The translations under genes were made by a program, and so were the position numbers. The notes below the pieces were generated by a model. The model did no database searches, was not told where the DNA came from, and worked only from the letters and a program-made list of their open reading frames with translations. Source: Sulfurovum sp. AR (GTDB lineage Bacteria; Campylobacterota; Campylobacteria; Campylobacterales; Sulfurovaceae). Taken from it: DNA of 64,000 bases. Where the stretch lies: positions 186,001 to 250,000 of the forward strand of contig NZ_AJLE01000006.1 in assembly GCF_000296775.1 (NCBI RefSeq), read 5' to 3'. Below, piece by piece: positions 17,428-25,788 of this stretch; position 1 is the stretch's first letter; each line of letters opens with the position of its first letter.

Positions 17428-17774
17428 AATTTACAGCACTGATCGTCATCATACAAGATAAAGATGAAGAAGCCGCTATCGAAGCTGCCAAGGGAGCAGG
17501 AGCAGGCTCTGTGACCATCCTACATGGAAAGAATATCGGGCTTGAAGAGAAAAAGGTATTCTTTGGTCTTACACTTGAAGAAAATGTCTCTGTGCTGCTT
17601 TTTGTCTTACCAAGAAAACTCTCACTGCAGGTCATGCGATTACTTCGTGAAAAGTTCGATCTGGACAACCCGGAAAACAGTGGCTTGGCATTTACGCTAC
17701 CATTAACGCATGTTGCAGGTCTTGATACAAAAGAGTTACACAAATTTGAACATGATATCAAATCGATGATATAA
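17424..17774 (+). CDS. P-II-like signalling protein
   Basis: A 116-residue protein resembling the P-II (GlnB) fold: [25 protein letters not shown] with [10 protein letters not shown] corresponds to the first beta-alpha-beta unit of P-II, and [16 protein letters not shown] to the C-terminal strand. It lacks the classical uridylylated Tyr T-loop, so it is a P-II-like rather than a GlnB protein. P-II-like proteins commonly bind adenine nucleotides and control a neighbouring membrane transporter. Its ATG overlaps the DUF1538 stop by four bases, implying a stoichiometric pair. Confidence 0.78.
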   Translation: MKFTALIVIIQDKDEEAAIEAAKGAGAGSVTILHGKNIGLEEKKVFFGLTLEENVSVLLFVLPRKLSLQVMRLLREKFDLDNPENSGLAFTLPLTHVAGLDTKELHKFEHDIKSMI

Positions 17775-17785
17775 AGGAGGAATAG

Positions 17786-18178
17786 ATGTTAGTAGAAAAT
17801 GTAATGACACCTAAAGAAAAATTGATAGTGATCTCACCGATGTCTACAGTAAGAGAAGCACTAAAGTTAATGAAAGAACATAAAGTACGCTCTGTTATTG
17901 TAGATAAAAACACAGAAGATGGTGCCTATGGTCTTTTGACCTTTAAAAATATTCTACAAAGTATTGTTGCAGAAGATGGTGACATAGACCTGCTTAATGT
18001 CTATGATATCGCTACAACACCAGCCTTCTCAGTCTCTGCAAAACTAGATGTAAAATATGCGGCAAAAATGATGGTACAAAACAGTATTAAACGTCTACTG
18101 GTCATTGATAACAATGAACTTTACGGTATCCTCACCATGACCGATATCATTGGTATCCTTATGGACAGCGTAGAATAA
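17786..18178 (+). CDS. tandem CBS-domain protein
   Basis: A 130-residue protein consisting only of two CBS motifs: VENVMTPKEKLIVISPMST...VRSVIVDKN in the first half and YDIATTPAFSVSAKL...IKRLLVIDNNELYGILTM in the second. CBS pairs form a Bateman module that binds AMP, ATP or related ligands. An AAAGGAGG ribosome site precedes the ATG. It is third in the DUF1538/P-II-like operon, adding a second likely nucleotide sensor. No catalytic domain is attached. Confidence 0.88.
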   Translation: MLVENVMTPKEKLIVISPMSTVREALKLMKEHKVRSVIVDKNTEDGAYGLLTFKNILQSIVAEDGDIDLLNVYDIATTPAFSVSAKLDVKYAAKMMVQNSIKRLLVIDNNELYGILTMTDIIGILMDSVE

Positions 18179-18180
18179 CT

Positions 18181-19311
18181 TTATTTTTTTACGACAGGAA
18201 AAGTAAGTATAAAAGTACTTCCTTCTCCTTTTTTAGACTCCAGGTCTAATTTTATTTTGTATTGTTTACAAATAGCAAGTACGATATTCAATCCTATCCC
18301 AAAACCTCCACGTTCATCATTTTCTCTATAATAACGTTTAAAGATATCCTCCTGTACATTTTTATCTATACCGACCCCCGTATCTTTCACTTTTAAGACA
18401 TGATCTTTCAACGTAATACCAATGCTATCTCCTACATCAGAATATTTAATAGCATTAGAGAGTAAATTATCTATGAGTCTATATGAAGAGGTTTTAGGCA
18501 TCAGCACTTCTGTAGGTTCAAGATCCAATGATATATGCAGACGTTTGGAATCAATGAGTTCCTTCACATACTCAACCCTCTCTTTTACCACATCGGAAAA
18601 ACACAATACTTCTGAGGGCTCTACCTTCCCCTCAAGTCTATAGGTGAGAGAACTGTACATCACAGAAAGCCTTTTGGCACTGGCTTCCAAACGTTGCAAT
18701 TTTTTAGGCTCGATATCTTTAAGAGACTGTATCGTCATCAATATGGCTGAAATGGGTGTATTGAGTTCATGTGTAGTATCTGAAATAAAATTATCCAAAG
18801 ACTCTATCTGTTCTCTGACAGGTCTTAGAAACAGGCGGCCTAAAAAATATCCTACGATTCCCATCAGTATGAATGATAATACCAGATAGCCTATGATCTT
18901 GATACGTAAACTCTGTACATTTTTTGAAAGCGCATTCTCTTTTAACACGATATAATGCACACCTAAATGGTCGCTCTTATCTTCCATAACTGTGTAAGCA
19001 CTTCCATCTTCAATAAAGAAGCTTTGATCCGTCACTTTAAACTCATCGACTTCTGAGTATATAGGTTTTTTGTCCTTATCATAGTATCCTACTTGAAAAC
19101 GGCAATGTTTTAAATGTTTTAAAAAGTCATGTTGACTCGCCAAATCCATCTCGTTTTTTGTGTCATCATCCATAGCCTTCATCACGATGGATGATGACAA
19201 CATACGCGCCTGGTACATCATTTCAAATTTCATGGCATTTTGCATAGAAACACGGTTATTTTCAAAGAAAAGGTATCCTATGATAGCAAGTAAAATAAAG
19301 ACTGATATCAA
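18181..19311 (-). CDS. sensor histidine kinase (true start uncertain)
   Basis: Membrane sensor kinase partnered with the OmpR-type regulator just upstream. It has a first membrane segment, a periplasmic sensor (about 20-125), a second membrane segment (about 135-158), the H-box DTTHELNTPISAI, and HATPase motifs LLSNAIKYS, VKDTGVGIDK and GGFGIGLNIV. Taking TTG at 19311 leaves no charged residues before the first membrane helix. In frame upstream lies LTSYERKSLFSFLAVYL, a typical N-terminus for such kinases in this phylum, but no ATG, GTG or TTG exists before the preceding stop. The gene overlaps the regulator's 3' end if that stretch is translated. Confidence 0.88.
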   Translation of the reverse strand: MISVFILLAIIGYLFFENNRVSMQNAMKFEMMYQARMLSSSIVMKAMDDDTKNEMDLASQHDFLKHLKHCRFQVGYYDKDKKPIYSEVDEFKVTDQSFFIEDGSAYTVMEDKSDHLGVHYIVLKENALSKNVQSLRIKIIGYLVLSFILMGIVGYFLGRLFLRPVREQIESLDNFISDTTHELNTPISAILMTIQSLKDIEPKKLQRLEASAKRLSVMYSSLTYRLEGKVEPSEVLCFSDVVKERVEYVKELIDSKRLHISLDLEPTEVLMPKTSSYRLIDNLLSNAIKYSDVGDSIGITLKDHVLKVKDTGVGIDKNVQEDIFKRYYRENDERGGFGIGLNIVLAICKQYKIKLDLESKKGEGSTFILTFPVVKK

Positions 19312-19345
19312 ATAAACAGCTAAAAAACTAAAAAGTGATTTACGC

Positions 19346-19999
19346 TCATACGATGTTAAAACGATAACCTTCTCCTTTTATGTTCTCAAAATATTCTTTA
19401 TCAAACATCTTTCTCAGATTTTTAATATACGTACGTATGGTCGCATGGGCAGGAATATTTTCATCATCCCAGACATTTTCTATGATCTCATCACAAGAGA
19501 TGATCTTTCCTATATTGCGGATAAAGTACTCCAGTACCTGTGATTCTTTCTGTCTCATCTCGATCACACCGTCTTTTAGAAAAATTTGATGTGCTTTAGG
19601 AATAAACTTCATTCCGTCAAACTCTATCTCTTCTTGTAATCGGTAAAGTCTAACAATATGTTCAATCCGGGCATTTAATTCTTCAAGTTCAAAAGGCTTT
19701 TTCAAGTAATCATCTGCACCCAGATCAAAACCTTTTTTGAGATCCTCTATCCCTGAAAGAGAGGTGATATATATCGCTGGTGTTGTATTACCGATCTCAC
19801 GTAGATAGGAGAGTATTTCAAAACCATCAATATTGGGTACATTCACATCTAAAAGCAGCATATCATAAGAACCGGAACCTATCGCGTCAAGTGCTTTTTC
19901 ACCATCAAAAAAACTCTCTACTTGATACCCTTTTTCTACAAGAAACTCCTCTATGATCTCCTGTAATATCACATCATCTTCAAGTAGTAAGATATTCAT
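19346..19999 (-). CDS. OmpR-family response regulator
   Basis: A 217-residue two-domain regulator. The receiver domain has the acidic pocket (LLLEDDVILQE), the phospho-acceptor Asp in MLLLDVNVPNIDGFEIL, the switch Thr/Ser in AIYITSLSG and the Lys in YLKKPFELEEL. Residues about 125-217 are a winged-helix DNA-binding domain with RQKESQVLEYFIRN and the recognition region ATIRTYIKNLRKMF. An AAGG ribosome site precedes the ATG. The cognate kinase gene follows directly. The signal and regulon are unknown; the adjacent DUF1538 and Omp85 genes are possible targets. Confidence 0.93.
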   Translation of the reverse strand: MNILLLEDDVILQEIIEEFLVEKGYQVESFFDGEKALDAIGSGSYDMLLLDVNVPNIDGFEILSYLREIGNTTPAIYITSLSGIEDLKKGFDLGADDYLKKPFELEELNARIEHIVRLYRLQEEIEFDGMKFIPKAHQIFLKDGVIEMRQKESQVLEYFIRNIGKIISCDEIIENVWDDENIPAHATIRTYIKNLRKMFDKEYFENIKGEGYRFNIV

Positions 20000-20122
20000 G
20001 CTAAACCTTCTTTTAATTCAATGATATATTTTATCATACTCTTTGTGTAGATGAGTACACAAAGAGTCTATGCTATAATCCCGCCCGACAAGGGTTAACA
20101 ATTCATTACAGGGAGGCACTCT

Positions 20123-20308
20123 ATGCCAAGTTTTAAACAATCAACACTCTATCTATTCATCACTCTTCTTTTCTTATCCGGCTGTACGCAAGTGGTAACT
20201 GCACCCATCTCTGTTGCAGGTTCTGTTGTGGGTACCACCTTAGATGTCGCAGGGGGTACAGTTGGTGTCATTACAGGTTCAGACGATGAAGATGATGAAG
20301 AAGATTAA
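20123..20308 (+). CDS. small lipoprotein with acidic tail
   Basis: A 61-residue lipoprotein: signal sequence ending in the lipobox LLFLSGC, then a Gly/Val-rich segment (VAGSVVGTTLDVAGGTVGVI) and the acidic tail SDDEDDEED. A TATAAT box about 50 bases upstream and a GGGAGG ribosome site support expression. Its stop overlaps the 3' end of the convergent chorismate mutase gene by four bases. Function unknown. The Val/Gly repeat could insert in or lie on the membrane. Confidence 0.75.
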   Translation: MPSFKQSTLYLFITLLFLSGCTQVVTAPISVAGSVVGTTLDVAGGTVGVITGSDDEDDEED

Positions 20309-20604
20309 TATCTCTGTGCATTCTTAAATTCGGAGATCTCACTCTCCACCATCTCATCTATCATTCTTACATAGAGATCATTGATAAGATTAGGAGAGAG
20401 GCCAAGAGAAATAGCTTGTTCTCTTACATGGGCGATCACATCTGCGATCCTATCCTCTGCTTTGACCTCATCTACACTGGTTTTAAAATGTGCGATCTGT
20501 TTAATATACTCATTGCGTTTAGCAATCAGTTCTACTATCTCTCTATCCACACTATCGATCTCACTTCTCGCTTCTTCAAGTGTGCTACACTTTTTCATTT
20601 CCAT
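20305..20604 (-). CDS. chorismate mutase, AroQ type
   Basis: A 99-residue all-helical AroQ-class domain that converts chorismate to prephenate in Phe/Tyr synthesis. Key residues: Arg of ARSEIDSVDREIVELIAKR (helix 1), Lys in YIKQIAHFKTS, and RIADVIAHVREQA with the active-site Arg. Isochorismate-pyruvate lyase PchB has the same fold, so that activity cannot be excluded, but no salicylate or siderophore genes lie nearby. An AAGGA ribosome site precedes the ATG. Confidence 0.85.
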   Translation of the reverse strand: MEMKKCSTLEEARSEIDSVDREIVELIAKRNEYIKQIAHFKTSVDEVKAEDRIADVIAHVREQAISLGLSPNLINDLYVRMIDEMVESEISEFKNAQRY

Positions 20605-20674
20605 ATTCTATCCTTAAATCGTATCGCTATCATAGATGTATTATAGCCTAAAATATCCAAAGTAATATTTTGGA

Positions 20675-20680
20675 TATAAT
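20675..20680 (+). promoter_or_regulatory. -10 box placing a leaderless start on the Omp85-like gene
   Basis: TATAAT is followed by exactly six bases and then the ATG at 20687. There is no ribosome site, so the transcript is expected to begin at or within a base of the start codon. Confidence 0.65.
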
Positions 20681-20686
20681 AGTCGA

Positions 20687-21997
20687 ATGAAGAATAAAAA
20701 GTATTTATTATTTATTTTGTTAAGTAGCACACTTTTAAGTGCAGTGGAAAATGACAGTAATACAACAAAATGTAAAACATGGATCTTTTTACCTTATGCA
20801 TTTTCCAGTGATGCTACAGGATTTGCAGGAGGGATAAGTACAATGAGAAGAAGCTTGTTCCAACCTCAAACTAGATTTACAGCCACACTCTTTACCGGCC
20901 TTCCACAAGATGTGACCATCAATGAGCAGCCGGATGAAGCGACCTTTTCCGGAGGATTTATTTCCTTTTCAGACTATAAACTTCCTTACACCGATCGACT
21001 CTTTTTTTCTTTTATGGCTTTCAAAAGTTATTTCCCAAAAAACCGCTACTATATAGATGGCTCACATACATCTAATAAAGATGATGTCTACATAAGTTCA
21101 GGTGATTCAGATTTCTTTACCACTACCTTCAGATACACACTTCCCATAGGAGAAGGAGTGGACAACCCTGAAGGCCTCTATAGACTGGAAGGAGGTTTTT
21201 GTGTAGGTAGAGAGGATTGTGGAGGCGGTGTACCTTTCATAACCGGTAGAACTTCTGTAGGGATACGGACATTTTCCCAAACAGACAATACAGAGAATAC
21301 AGAGATGTGGGAAGATTCTATTTGGTGGGAAAACGGGACATCTCGCCCCACATGGAATACCAATGGAGTGAGATTTTTTCTTACTCATGATAACACTGAT
21401 CTTGATATTAACCCCTCTAGAGGATACCAGTTCCAAGTGCAATACTCAAAAGATTTTGGCTGGGGAGACTCTCTTCAGAGTTGGGACTTTTTAGAGTTTA
21501 AGTATAATCACTACTTTGAACTTGACACTTTTTCTTTCACAAAACAAAATGTCCTGGCTTTAAGTCTATGGACAGGGTACTCATTCTCCTGGGATAATGA
21601 TACAGAGATCTCTACCGGGTTTGATGCACATCGTCCCCCTATGTGGGAAGGGGCAAGACTGGGTGGATTTAACAGGATGAGAGGCTATGATCAAGATCGT
21701 TTTTCAGACAAGGCAGCCTTGTACGCTGCTGCGGAATACAGAGCTATCATCGACTACAATCCTCTGAAGGACATCTCCTGGATACCAGCAAAAGTAGATT
21801 GGTTTCAGGTCGTTCTGTTTGCAGAAGCCGGAAGGGTACATGATCAATACACGATTGATCTTGTCAATGACATGAAATATGATGCAGGGATCAGTCTACG
21901 TGCCATGGTATCCGAATTACCGATACGGTTTGATGTAGCAACTAGTGAAGAGGGTACGTACCTATGGTTGATGGCACAGCATCCATTTGACTTTTGA
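20687..21997 (+). CDS. Omp85-superfamily outer-membrane barrel without POTRA domains
   Basis: A 436-residue protein with a signal peptide and a single beta-barrel of the Omp85 (bacterial surface antigen) type. The signature lid-lock element GGFNRMRGYDQDRFSDKAAL with RGY is present at about 325, and the protein ends HPFDF with a terminal Phe. Residues just after the signal go straight into barrel strands, so no POTRA domains are present. Such barrels occur alone or fused to patatin domains and may export or anchor proteins; function here is unknown. A -10 box six bases upstream predicts a leaderless mRNA. Confidence 0.8.
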   Translation: MKNKKYLLFILLSSTLLSAVENDSNTTKCKTWIFLPYAFSSDATGFAGGISTMRRSLFQPQTRFTATLFTGLPQDVTINEQPDEATFSGGFISFSDYKLPYTDRLFFSFMAFKSYFPKNRYYIDGSHTSNKDDVYISSGDSDFFTTTFRYTLPIGEGVDNPEGLYRLEGGFCVGREDCGGGVPFITGRTSVGIRTFSQTDNTENTEMWEDSIWWENGTSRPTWNTNGVRFFLTHDNTDLDINPSRGYQFQVQYSKDFGWGDSLQSWDFLEFKYNHYFELDTFSFTKQNVLALSLWTGYSFSWDNDTEISTGFDAHRPPMWEGARLGGFNRMRGYDQDRFSDKAALYAAAEYRAIIDYNPLKDISWIPAKVDWFQVVLFAEAGRVHDQYTIDLVNDMKYDAGISLRAMVSELPIRFDVATSEEGTYLWLMAQHPFDF

Positions 21998-22089
21998 TTC
22001 ATAGAACACTTGATTATAGTCATATTTTATAGAAGAAGTAAAACTCAAAATAAAAAATCTTTATCTCTTATTTTCAATTTTATTCCAAT

Positions 22090-22113
22090 CATAAGAGGCG
22101 TATGCCTCTTATG
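22090..22113. terminator. hairpin between convergent Omp85-like gene and dnaK
   Basis: CATAAGAGGC and GCCTCTTATG form a perfect 10-bp stem around the loop GTAT. It lies between the 3' ends of two convergent genes. Neither strand shows a strong T run, so termination strength is uncertain. Confidence 0.55.
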
Positions 22114-22140
22114 AATAGTATGGCTTATCAAAGCAGAGAC

Positions 22141-24015
22141 TTACTCTACTTCAGCATCGATAACATCGTCATCGTCTGCTTTTTTTGCTTCTGGGTTTGC
22201 ACCGCCTTGCTCTTTAGCGTACATAGCTTCAGCAAGCTTGTGACTTTTTTCAGTCAATGCTTTTACTTTTTCTTCTATCTGCTCTTTTGTTGCAGAGTCA
22301 TCTTTAATTACAGCTTCAAGCTCTTCAATAGCCGCTTCAATACTTGCTTTTTCTGTCTCATCAAAGTTTTCGCCTAGATCACTCAATGACTTTTTCGTCT
22401 GATGAACCAGTGCATCTGCCTGATTTCTTGCTTCAACTACTGCCTTTCTTTTTTCATCTTCAGCTTTGTGCGCTTCAGCATCTTGAACCATTTTTTCGAT
22501 CTCTTCATCAGAAAGTCCTGACGAACCAGTGATCTTGATCTCTTGAGATTTACCAGTACCTTTGTCTTGTGCAGATACAGTCAAGATACCATTCGCATCG
22601 ATATCAAATGTTACTTCGATCTGTGGCACACCTCTTGGTGCTGCCGGGATATCTCTAAGTTCGAACATACCTAGTGATTTGTTGTCTTTAGAGAACTCTC
22701 TTTCACCTTGAAGTACATGGATGCTCACTGCTGGCTGGTTATCTTCAGCTGTTGAGAACACTTGTGACTTCTTCGCTGGAATTGTTGTTCCTTTTTCAAT
22801 CACTTTAGTTGTTACACCACCTAATGTTTCAATACCAAGAGAAAGTGGTGTTACATCAAGCAATAGTACATCTTTTACATCACCTGCAAGTACACCACCT
22901 TGGATAGCCGCTCCAAGTGCAACCACTTCATCAGGGTTTACAGATTTGTTAAGTTCTTTACCAAAGAATTTTTTCATCTCTTCTTGAACCAATGGTACTC
23001 TTGTAGAACCACCAACCATAACGATTTCGTTAATGTCAGAAGTGTTAAGCCCAGCATCTTTAAGTACACCTTGTACTGTTTTGATCGTACTTGCTACCAA
23101 ATCACCGATAAGCGATTCAAATTTTGCTCTAGTGATCTTTGTCACTAAGTGTTTTGGTCCCGATGCATCAGCAGTAATGAACGGAAGGTTGATTTCCGTC
23201 TCTGTTGAACTTGAAAGCTCTTTTTTTGCTGTTTCTGCTGCATCTTTAACTCTTTGAAGCGCCATCACATCCGCTTTTATATCTATACCAGTATCTGCTT
23301 TGAACTCATTGGCTACAAAATCAATGATCTTGTTATCAAAGTCATCACCACCAAGGAATGCATCCCCACCTGTTGCCATAACTTCAACGACACCATCACC
23401 CGTCTCAAGTGCAGTAACGTCAAATGTACCACCACCAAGGTCATATACTACTATCTGTTCTGATTCTTTTTTGTCAAGACCATATGCAAGTGCAGCTGAT
23501 GTTGGTTCGTTGATAATACGAAGTACATTCAATCCTGCGATCGTTCCAGCTTCTTTTGTTGCTTTTCTTTGTGCATCATTGAAATATGCCGGTACTGTAA
23601 TAACTGCATCTGTTACAGTCTCACCAAGATATGCTTCTGCATCCTCTTTCATTTTCATAAGTACTTTTGCAGAGATCTCTTGTGGTGTATACGTTTTACC
23701 TGCCACTTCGATAGCACAAGCACCAGATCTGTCTATGATGTGGTAAGGAAGCTTGCTTTGTGCTTCTTTAGCCTTCTCTTCACTCATCATAAGACCCATA
23801 ATTCTTTTAATAGAGTAAATTGTCTTCTCAGGGTTTGTGATCGCTTGTCTTTTTGCAGACTCACCTACAAGTACTTCACCCTTATCTGTAAATGCTACGA
23901 TAGAAGGTGTGGTATTTTTACCCTCTTTGTTTGCAATGATCTTTGCCTCACCATTATCATACACTGCCATCGCAGAGTTTGTTGTTCCTAAATCTATTCC
24001 TAATACTTTTGCCAT
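22141..24015 (-). CDS. dnaK: Hsp70 chaperone DnaK
   Basis: ATP-dependent chaperone that cycles with DnaJ and GrpE. The 624-residue protein begins [20 protein letters not shown], contains the family motifs [26 protein letters not shown] and [14 protein letters not shown], and ends in the acidic [11 protein letters not shown]. It follows grpE by 31 bases. dnaJ is separate, at 27.9-29.0 kb, and no hrcA is adjacent. Confidence 0.98.
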   Translation of the reverse strand: MAKVLGIDLGTTNSAMAVYDNGEAKIIANKEGKNTTPSIVAFTDKGEVLVGESAKRQAITNPEKTIYSIKRIMGLMMSEEKAKEAQSKLPYHIIDRSGACAIEVAGKTYTPQEISAKVLMKMKEDAEAYLGETVTDAVITVPAYFNDAQRKATKEAGTIAGLNVLRIINEPTSAALAYGLDKKESEQIVVYDLGGGTFDVTALETGDGVVEVMATGGDAFLGGDDFDNKIIDFVANEFKADTGIDIKADVMALQRVKDAAETAKKELSSSTETEINLPFITADASGPKHLVTKITRAKFESLIGDLVASTIKTVQGVLKDAGLNTSDINEIVMVGGSTRVPLVQEEMKKFFGKELNKSVNPDEVVALGAAIQGGVLAGDVKDVLLLDVTPLSLGIETLGGVTTKVIEKGTTIPAKKSQVFSTAEDNQPAVSIHVLQGEREFSKDNKSLGMFELRDIPAAPRGVPQIEVTFDIDANGILTVSAQDKGTGKSQEIKITGSSGLSDEEIEKMVQDAEAHKAEDEKRKAVVEARNQADALVHQTKKSLSDLGENFDETEKASIEAAIEELEAVIKDDSATKEQIEEKVKALTEKSHKLAEAMYAKEQGGANPEAKKADDDDVIDAEVE

Positions 24016-24046
24016 ATTAAATCCTTAATTATTCTATATTCATTTC

Positions 24047-24592
24047 TTATTTACAGGTTGAAACCATCGCTGGTCTCAATACACGATCTTTGATCATATA
24101 CCCTTTTTGCATCACTTGAACGATGTCACCTGCTTCATGTGCATCACTTTCCACTTGCATGATCGCTTGATGCACTTCCGGATCAAATTCACCTTCACAC
24201 TCCACTTCTTTGATATGGTTTTTTTCCAATATCTTTTTAAGCTGATCATAGGTTAAGTTGACTCCCTCCTTCATCTTTTCAAGTACTTCCGAACTATTTT
24301 CTTCATCTGCACTTTTCATAGATGCAAGTGCGTTCTCAAAAGAGTCCATAACTGCTAAAATGTCTTTTGCAAAGCTTTCATTTGCATAAGATACAGCATT
24401 CATTTTATCTTTCTCTAAACGCTTTTTAGTGTTTTCAAAGTCAGCATGGGCTCTGAGGTACTTATCTTTATAGTCAGCAGCTTCTGCACGTGCAGCTTCA
24501 AGGGGATCAACTTCCGCAGTCTCCTCTCCTTCTGTCTGCTCTTCGAGTTCTTCTGCCTGAGGTTCCTCAAGATTTTCATTCTCTTGACTCAT
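24047..24592 (-). CDS. grpE: nucleotide exchange factor GrpE
   Basis: Releases ADP from DnaK. The 181-residue protein has an acidic disordered start (about 1-35), a long coiled coil (AEAADYKDKYLRAHADFENT), and the C-terminal beta wing with GEFDPEVHQAIMQVESD and VMQKGYMIKDRVLRPAMV. An AAAGGAGG ribosome site precedes the ATG. It is first in the grpE-dnaK operon, behind a consensus sigma-70 promoter, with no CIRCE element. Confidence 0.97.
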   Translation of the reverse strand: MSQENENLEEPQAEELEEQTEGEETAEVDPLEAARAEAADYKDKYLRAHADFENTKKRLEKDKMNAVSYANESFAKDILAVMDSFENALASMKSADEENSSEVLEKMKEGVNLTYDQLKKILEKNHIKEVECEGEFDPEVHQAIMQVESDAHEAGDIVQVMQKGYMIKDRVLRPAMVSTCK

Positions 24593-24657
24593 ATACAGAC
24601 CTCCTTTTGTTTATAAATTTTATAAATAGTGCATCTTCATATCTAATGCTTGCGGCA

Positions 24658-24687
24658 ATTATACAACATTGAGTGTATCTTTGTCAA
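24658..24687 (-). promoter_or_regulatory. consensus sigma-70 promoter of grpE-dnaK
   Basis: On the minus strand TTGACA (24682-24687) and TATAAT (24658-24663) are both perfect, with an 18-base spacer, about 70 bases before the grpE ATG. No inverted repeat of the CIRCE type and no clear HspR operator was found around it, so the heat-shock control of this operon is not evident. Confidence 0.8.
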
Positions 24688-24836
24688 GTACTAGTTGAGT
24701 TGATATGACTAAACTTAGTAAAAAGTGCCTAAATGTCTATTTGTAAGTTAGCAAATTGATGTGTAACTTGTGTGTAAAATAAAGTGTTTTTGGGAATTGG
24801 ATGGGAAAAGTATTTGTAGTTTAGTGTGTATAGAAT

Positions 24837-24858
24837 TTATCAGCCCAAAGGCTGATAA
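24837..24858 (-). terminator. hairpin after rpsO
   Basis: TTATCAGCC and GGCTGATAA form a perfect 9-bp stem around a 4-base loop just after the rpsO stop. The tract beyond it on the minus strand (AATTCTAT) is only weakly T-rich, so this is a probable but imperfect intrinsic terminator. Confidence 0.6.
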
Positions 24859-24869
24859 GAGATGAAGTA

Positions 24870-25139
24870 TTAGTTTCTAATACCAAGATCTGCTTTGATA
24901 GTGTTCCATCTAGCAAGATCTGTATTTTTAAGATATCTCATAAGTCTTCTTCTTTGACCTACTAGTTTAAGTAGTCCTAGTCTTGAAGAGTGATCTTTTT
25001 TGTTTGTTTTAAGGTGATCAGTTAAGTATTTAATTCTCTCTGTAATAAGAGCTACTTGTACTTCTGTTGAACCTGTATCGCCGTTTCCTCTAGCATATTT
25101 AGCAATAATTTCTGCTTTTTTCGCCTGATCTAAAGCCAT
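24870..25139 (-). CDS. rpsO: 30S ribosomal protein S15
   Basis: Binds the central domain of 16S rRNA and contributes to subunit bridge formation. The 89-residue protein starts MALDQAKKAEIIAKYARGNG and contains the family signature DHSSRLGLLKLVGQRRRLMR. The ATG at 25139 has an AGGAGGT ribosome site; the longer open frame upstream adds 17 unlikely residues. It is not beside pnp here, which lies at 38-40 kb. Confidence 0.98.
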   Translation of the reverse strand: MALDQAKKAEIIAKYARGNGDTGSTEVQVALITERIKYLTDHLKTNKKDHSSRLGLLKLVGQRRRLMRYLKNTDLARWNTIKADLGIRN

Positions 25140-25250
25140 AATGACCTCCTGATTGGTATTTAATTTCCAAAATTCAATTTGGGAACGCAATCATAGCATA
25201 ATAAGCTTAGACGAATATTGGCAGATACCATGCCTATATTTTAATAATAA

Positions 25251-25270
25251 TTAGAGTAAAATACTCCTAA
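25251..25270 (+). promoter_or_regulatory. palindromic operator candidate before the Rrf2 gene
   Basis: TTAGAGTAAAATACTCCTAA is a near-perfect inverted repeat (TTAG.GTA / TAC.CTAA, one base offset). It lies 20 bases before the regulator's ATG, over the expected -10 region. Autorepression by the Rrf2 protein is the natural reading, but it is inference. Confidence 0.45.
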
Positions 25271-25289
25271 TTAAGAAAAAGGTTTGATT

Positions 25290-25688
25290 ATGCTATTGAC
25301 CCGTGCAAGTGAATATGCTCTACTCTCTTTAGATGCTATACGAAAATCTGACAGTCCTATCGGTGCAGAACAGTTGGCTAATGAACTCTGTATCCCTAAA
25401 AGTTTTCTTGCAAAGATTTTACAAAGTCTTGCAAAACAAGGTATCCTTGAATCACGCAAAGGTGCGCATGGTGGATTTATCTTAGCCAAAGAAGTAAATG
25501 AGATCAGTGTGAAAGATATCATTATTGCTGCTGAAGGTAAAGCACCTGCTGTCTTTGACTGTACCAGCTATACAAGTACCTGTCCAAATGGGACCATAGG
25601 AAGTTGTGCTATCTCACCTTTTCTCATCAATTTTCAAACGAAGATAGATGATTTTTTAAATGGTTTAACACTGGGCGACATACTTTAA
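25290..25688 (+). CDS. Rrf2-family Fe-S transcriptional regulator
   Basis: A 132-residue winged-helix regulator of the IscR/NsrR/CymR type. The N-terminal helix-turn-helix is MLLTRASEYALLSL through IPKSFLAKILQSLAKQG, followed by the wing RKGAHGGFILAK. Three cysteines, C91, C98 and C106 (spacing C-x6-C-x7-C), match the cluster-ligand region of the family, so it likely senses Fe-S status, NO or redox. The ATG at 25290 follows an AAAAAGG ribosome site. A palindrome overlaps its promoter. No isc/suf operon is adjacent, so the regulon is open. Confidence 0.9.
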   Translation: MLLTRASEYALLSLDAIRKSDSPIGAEQLANELCIPKSFLAKILQSLAKQGILESRKGAHGGFILAKEVNEISVKDIIIAAEGKAPAVFDCTSYTSTCPNGTIGSCAISPFLINFQTKIDDFLNGLTLGDIL

Positions 25689-25788
25689 CCCTATCACCAT
25701 TTACATCTCTTCAGGGGTCGATTCTATCGACCTACAAGTACTTCATTGTATAATACATTTATATTTTACCCTCAAAAGGCATATTTTT

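Noticed and set aside
23300-23746. 148-codon ORF on the plus strand inside dnaK
   Set aside because: Antisense shadow in a codon-biased gene; no ribosome site and Ser/Ala-rich content.
24593-24700. CIRCE or HAIR heat-shock operator upstream of grpE
   Set aside because: No TTAGCACTC/GAGTGCTAA pair and only weak CTTGAGT-like fragments, not a proper inverted repeat.
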